From Streptococcus suis (GTDB taxonomy: Bacteria > Bacillota > Bacilli > Lactobacillales > Streptococcaceae), in assembly GCF_016775005.1 (NCBI RefSeq), contig NZ_JAEUXI010000006.1, positions 62,001 through 126,000 of the forward strand: a stretch of DNA of 64,000 bases, written 5' to 3'. Of the stretch, positions 62,490-64,000 are shown one piece after another (position 1 is the first letter of the stretch; every line of letters starts with the position of its first letter). The notes under the pieces were generated by a model. That model ran no database searches. It was not told the DNA's origin and worked only from the letters and a program-made list of their open reading frames with translations. Made by a program: the position numbers and the translations under genes.

Positions 62490-63436
62490 GAAGGAGAAAA
62501 TTTGTGGGATTTGGAATTCTGGTTTTTGTGATAGCTCTTTTTGCGGGTGTGGCTTCAAAAAACTTTTTGAAACCTGCTTGGGCTAAAGAATATTCGGTGG
62601 AATGGTCTGATCAGGTGGGGAGAATGGTGACTGATTTGTCCTACGGAGAGGAAGAAGCACAGAAGTTTGACCTCTATCTGCCTGCTGATACTAGTAAAAA
62701 ATCTTATGGACTGGTTGTCTATCTCCATGCAGGAGGATTTACAAGTGGTGACAAACAAGATGACAAACAGATCTTGCAATGGTTGGCTTCCAAAGGATAT
62801 GTAGCGGTTGGCATCAACTACACCTTGGCAACTGAAACAAATGGTGCCAGTGTAACATCACAAGCTCAAGAAATCAAGGAGAGTATTCCATATGTGATTG
62901 AGGCAGCTAAAAAAGAAGGTTACTCCATTGATAAAATGACAGTTGCAGGAGGCTCGGCAGGACATACCTTGGCAATGATTTATGCTTATCGAGATGCCAA
63001 AGAGGCTCCCGTACCAGTAGTATTGACTTTTGGAGCTGTTGGACCGTCTAGTTTTTACATGGAGGATTGGGGCATCTACGGAGCGGATACTAATCTTGAG
63101 GCTGCAGCAGGGCTTACCAGTTCCATGTCTGGTCAAGAAATTACAGAGGAAATGATTGCAGATGGTAGCTACAAGGAGATTGTCAACCAAATTTCTGCAG
63201 TTTATTGGGTGACGGAAGAAACGGTGCCAAGCGTGGTCATCTATGGCAAGCATGATAAGGTACAGCCCTATAAAGGATCATTGAGATTAGAAGAAGCTTT
63301 GAAAGAAAATGGTGTTGATTACCAGTTTATTACCGCTGAGCATTCAGGTCACGGTCTGCAAAATGATTATGCTGCCAATCAAGAATATATGCAATTGGTG
63401 GAAGAATACCTCGCAAAATATATGCCGGTTGATTAG
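62486..63436 (+). CDS. Exported alpha/beta hydrolase
   Basis: A 316-aa serine hydrolase with an N-terminal signal-anchor (FVGFGILVFVIALFAGVAS) and a probable extracellular esterase/lipase domain. The oxyanion motif is YLHAGGFTSGD (HGGG-type, near residue 80), the nucleophile lies in AGGSAGHTLAM (GxSxG, about 152), with Asp in IYGKHDKVQP and His in AEHSGHGLQN. This order fits the BD-FAE/hormone-sensitive-lipase-like branch. Coupled to the 42-aa peptide and divergent from a TetR regulator. Confidence 0.87.
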   Translation: MRRRKFVGFGILVFVIALFAGVASKNFLKPAWAKEYSVEWSDQVGRMVTDLSYGEEEAQKFDLYLPADTSKKSYGLVVYLHAGGFTSGDKQDDKQILQWLASKGYVAVGINYTLATETNGASVTSQAQEIKESIPYVIEAAKKEGYSIDKMTVAGGSAGHTLAMIYAYRDAKEAPVPVVLTFGAVGPSSFYMEDWGIYGADTNLEAAAGLTSSMSGQEITEEMIADGSYKEIVNQISAVYWVTEETVPSVVIYGKHDKVQPYKGSLRLEEALKENGVDYQFITAEHSGHGLQNDYAANQEYMQLVEEYLAKYMPVD

Positions 63437-63449
63437 TTGAAAATATAAA

Positions 63450-63494
63450 AGCAAAAAGTCGTTAGTTCAACAAGAACTAGCGACTTTTTCTATC
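63450..63494 (+). terminator. Terminator after the hydrolase gene
   Basis: AAAAAGTCG-TTAGTT-CAACA-AGAACTAGCGACTTTTTC; good stem and T run. Confidence 0.8.
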
Positions 63495-63537
63495 TGTATG
63501 CAACAGTGAGTAAATGCCACTATTCACAATACCACGA

Positions 63538-64000
63538 TTATTTCCTCCTCAACAATGCTTCTATCCAGTCTGGTGCGTAGGCAGAAGTACAGCCTTTTGG
63601 AACTTTCATGTCCACATAGACAGCTAACTGCCGACCGATTGCAAGGCCTTGTTCTAGATAGTCTGGGTAGGCAACAGCAATCTCCACTAAGCATTGGTTC
63701 ATAGTCCATTGGACAAGTGGGGCTGCATTCTGTAAATGCTGGCGAATATGGTCTAGAGTCTCTTCAATTTCTTGATTTGTTGCTGTCTTTCCAGCAAAGT
63801 ATTTGGCACGAAGGAACCAGCCAATGCGTTGAATAATGGCTGAATTTTTGTCCAGCAAGTAGGTTTCCCAATCCTTACTGTCTTTTCGTTTGCTAAGAAT
63901 GATGGAAGCCAGCTTATCGAGGACATTGACAGAAACCTGTTCACTGAGGCAGTTCTCTAAATCAGCTAGGTCCAGCTGGTCTGGCTTAGTTTTTGCCAGT
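63538..64000 (-). CDS. DNA alkylation repair protein, partial
   Basis: The minus-strand frame is open to the right edge of the window, so the N-terminus is missing; 153 residues are visible. The segment AIIQRIGWFLRAKYFAGK and VQWTMNQCLVEIAVAYPDY are helical HEAT-like repeats, with the C-terminal DMKVPKGCTSAYAPDWIEALL typical of the AlkD-like DNA alkylation repair family (PF08713). Such proteins are DNA glycosylases for N3- and N7-alkyl purines. Internal ATGs are not the true start. Confidence 0.8.
   Translation of the reverse strand, partial: LAKTKPDQLDLADLENCLSEQVSVNVLDKLASIILSKRKDSKDWETYLLDKNSAIIQRIGWFLRAKYFAGKTATNQEIEETLDHIRQHLQNAAPLVQWTMNQCLVEIAVAYPDYLEQGLAIGRQLAVYVDMKVPKGCTSAYAPDWIEALLRRK

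Noticed and set aside
1-64000. tRNA or rRNA genes
   Set aside because: No cloverleaf-like segments ending in CCA and no rRNA-like sequence were noticed in the intergenic spaces, though a covariance search would be decisive.

Overview
The window is a 64-kb stretch of chromosome from a low-GC Gram-positive coccus. Gene content and order (rnc-smc-HAD-HAD-ftsY, tmk-holB-yabA-rsmI, upp-clpP-liv, nrdHEF next to ptsHI, coiA-pepF-...-prsA-...-alaS) and the intergenic repeats point to Streptococcus, most likely S. suis or a close relative. The species call is inference from remembered gene order, not a database match. I see no phage, insertion sequence, CRISPR array, rRNA or tRNA.

Layout. 1-6.5 kb: upp, clpP (CtsR-type operator), a YlbG-like gene, and the branched-chain amino acid ABC transporter livJ-livHMGF with a CodY-like box inside both promoters. 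6.5-7 kb: an array of variable hairpins. 7-10.4 kb: a VOC protein, a CBS/ACT protein with a cre-like site, and the xpaC-telA pair. 10.4-20 kb: YitT; tmk-holB-yabA-rsmI; serC-GNAT-serA-ogt-ArsC-like; a cation-efflux protein with a perfect cre site; exoA. 20-27.5 kb: mostly membrane proteins of unknown role (551-aa exported-domain protein, APC permease, DUF975, CPBP protease, DUF3885, two tandem DUF1361 paralogues). 27.6-39.7 kb: metG, a GNAT gene broken by one amber codon, coiA with a SigX cin-box, pepF, two unknown genes, an O-methyltransferase, prsA, a T-box leader with an alanine specifier, a LURP-one-like gene and alaS.

39.7-42.1 kb holds the most system-like unknown locus: three small membrane proteins, a DUF3267 zincin-like membrane protein, a 72-aa XRE regulator, an 18-codon ORF and a DUF3169 membrane protein, preceded by a palindromic operator over the promoter. 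42.2-46.5 kb: class Ib ribonucleotide reductase nrdH-nrdE-nrdF on the minus strand, with three copies of a structured 105-bp repeat between nrdE and nrdF. 46.5-50.6 kb: a decayed small gene, ptsH-ptsI, and a DUF1846 gene behind an attenuator-like leader. 50.8-54.3 kb: an MFS exporter with a regulator carrying its HTH at the C-terminus, a RUP-like mobile repeat, and an acyltransferase whose last codons lie in that repeat. 54.5-61.8 kb: rnc-smc-HAD-HAD-ftsY (RNA processing, chromosome condensation, protein targeting). 61.8-64 kb: a TetR regulator divergent from a 42-aa membrane peptide plus alpha/beta hydrolase, then a DNA-alkylation-repair gene cut by the window end.

The main non-genic theme is a dispersed family of palindrome-rich intergenic elements at five loci (6.5, 21.7, 36.7, 43.3 and 53.2 kb). 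They share short modules and show paired changes that keep stems intact. One abuts the alaS start codon and appears to leave that gene without a Shine-Dalgarno sequence. Regulatory logic visible from sites: CodY on amino-acid genes, CcpA on ptsHI, CBS and cation-efflux genes, CtsR on clpP, NrdR on nrd, SigX on coiA, and local regulators next to their own operators.
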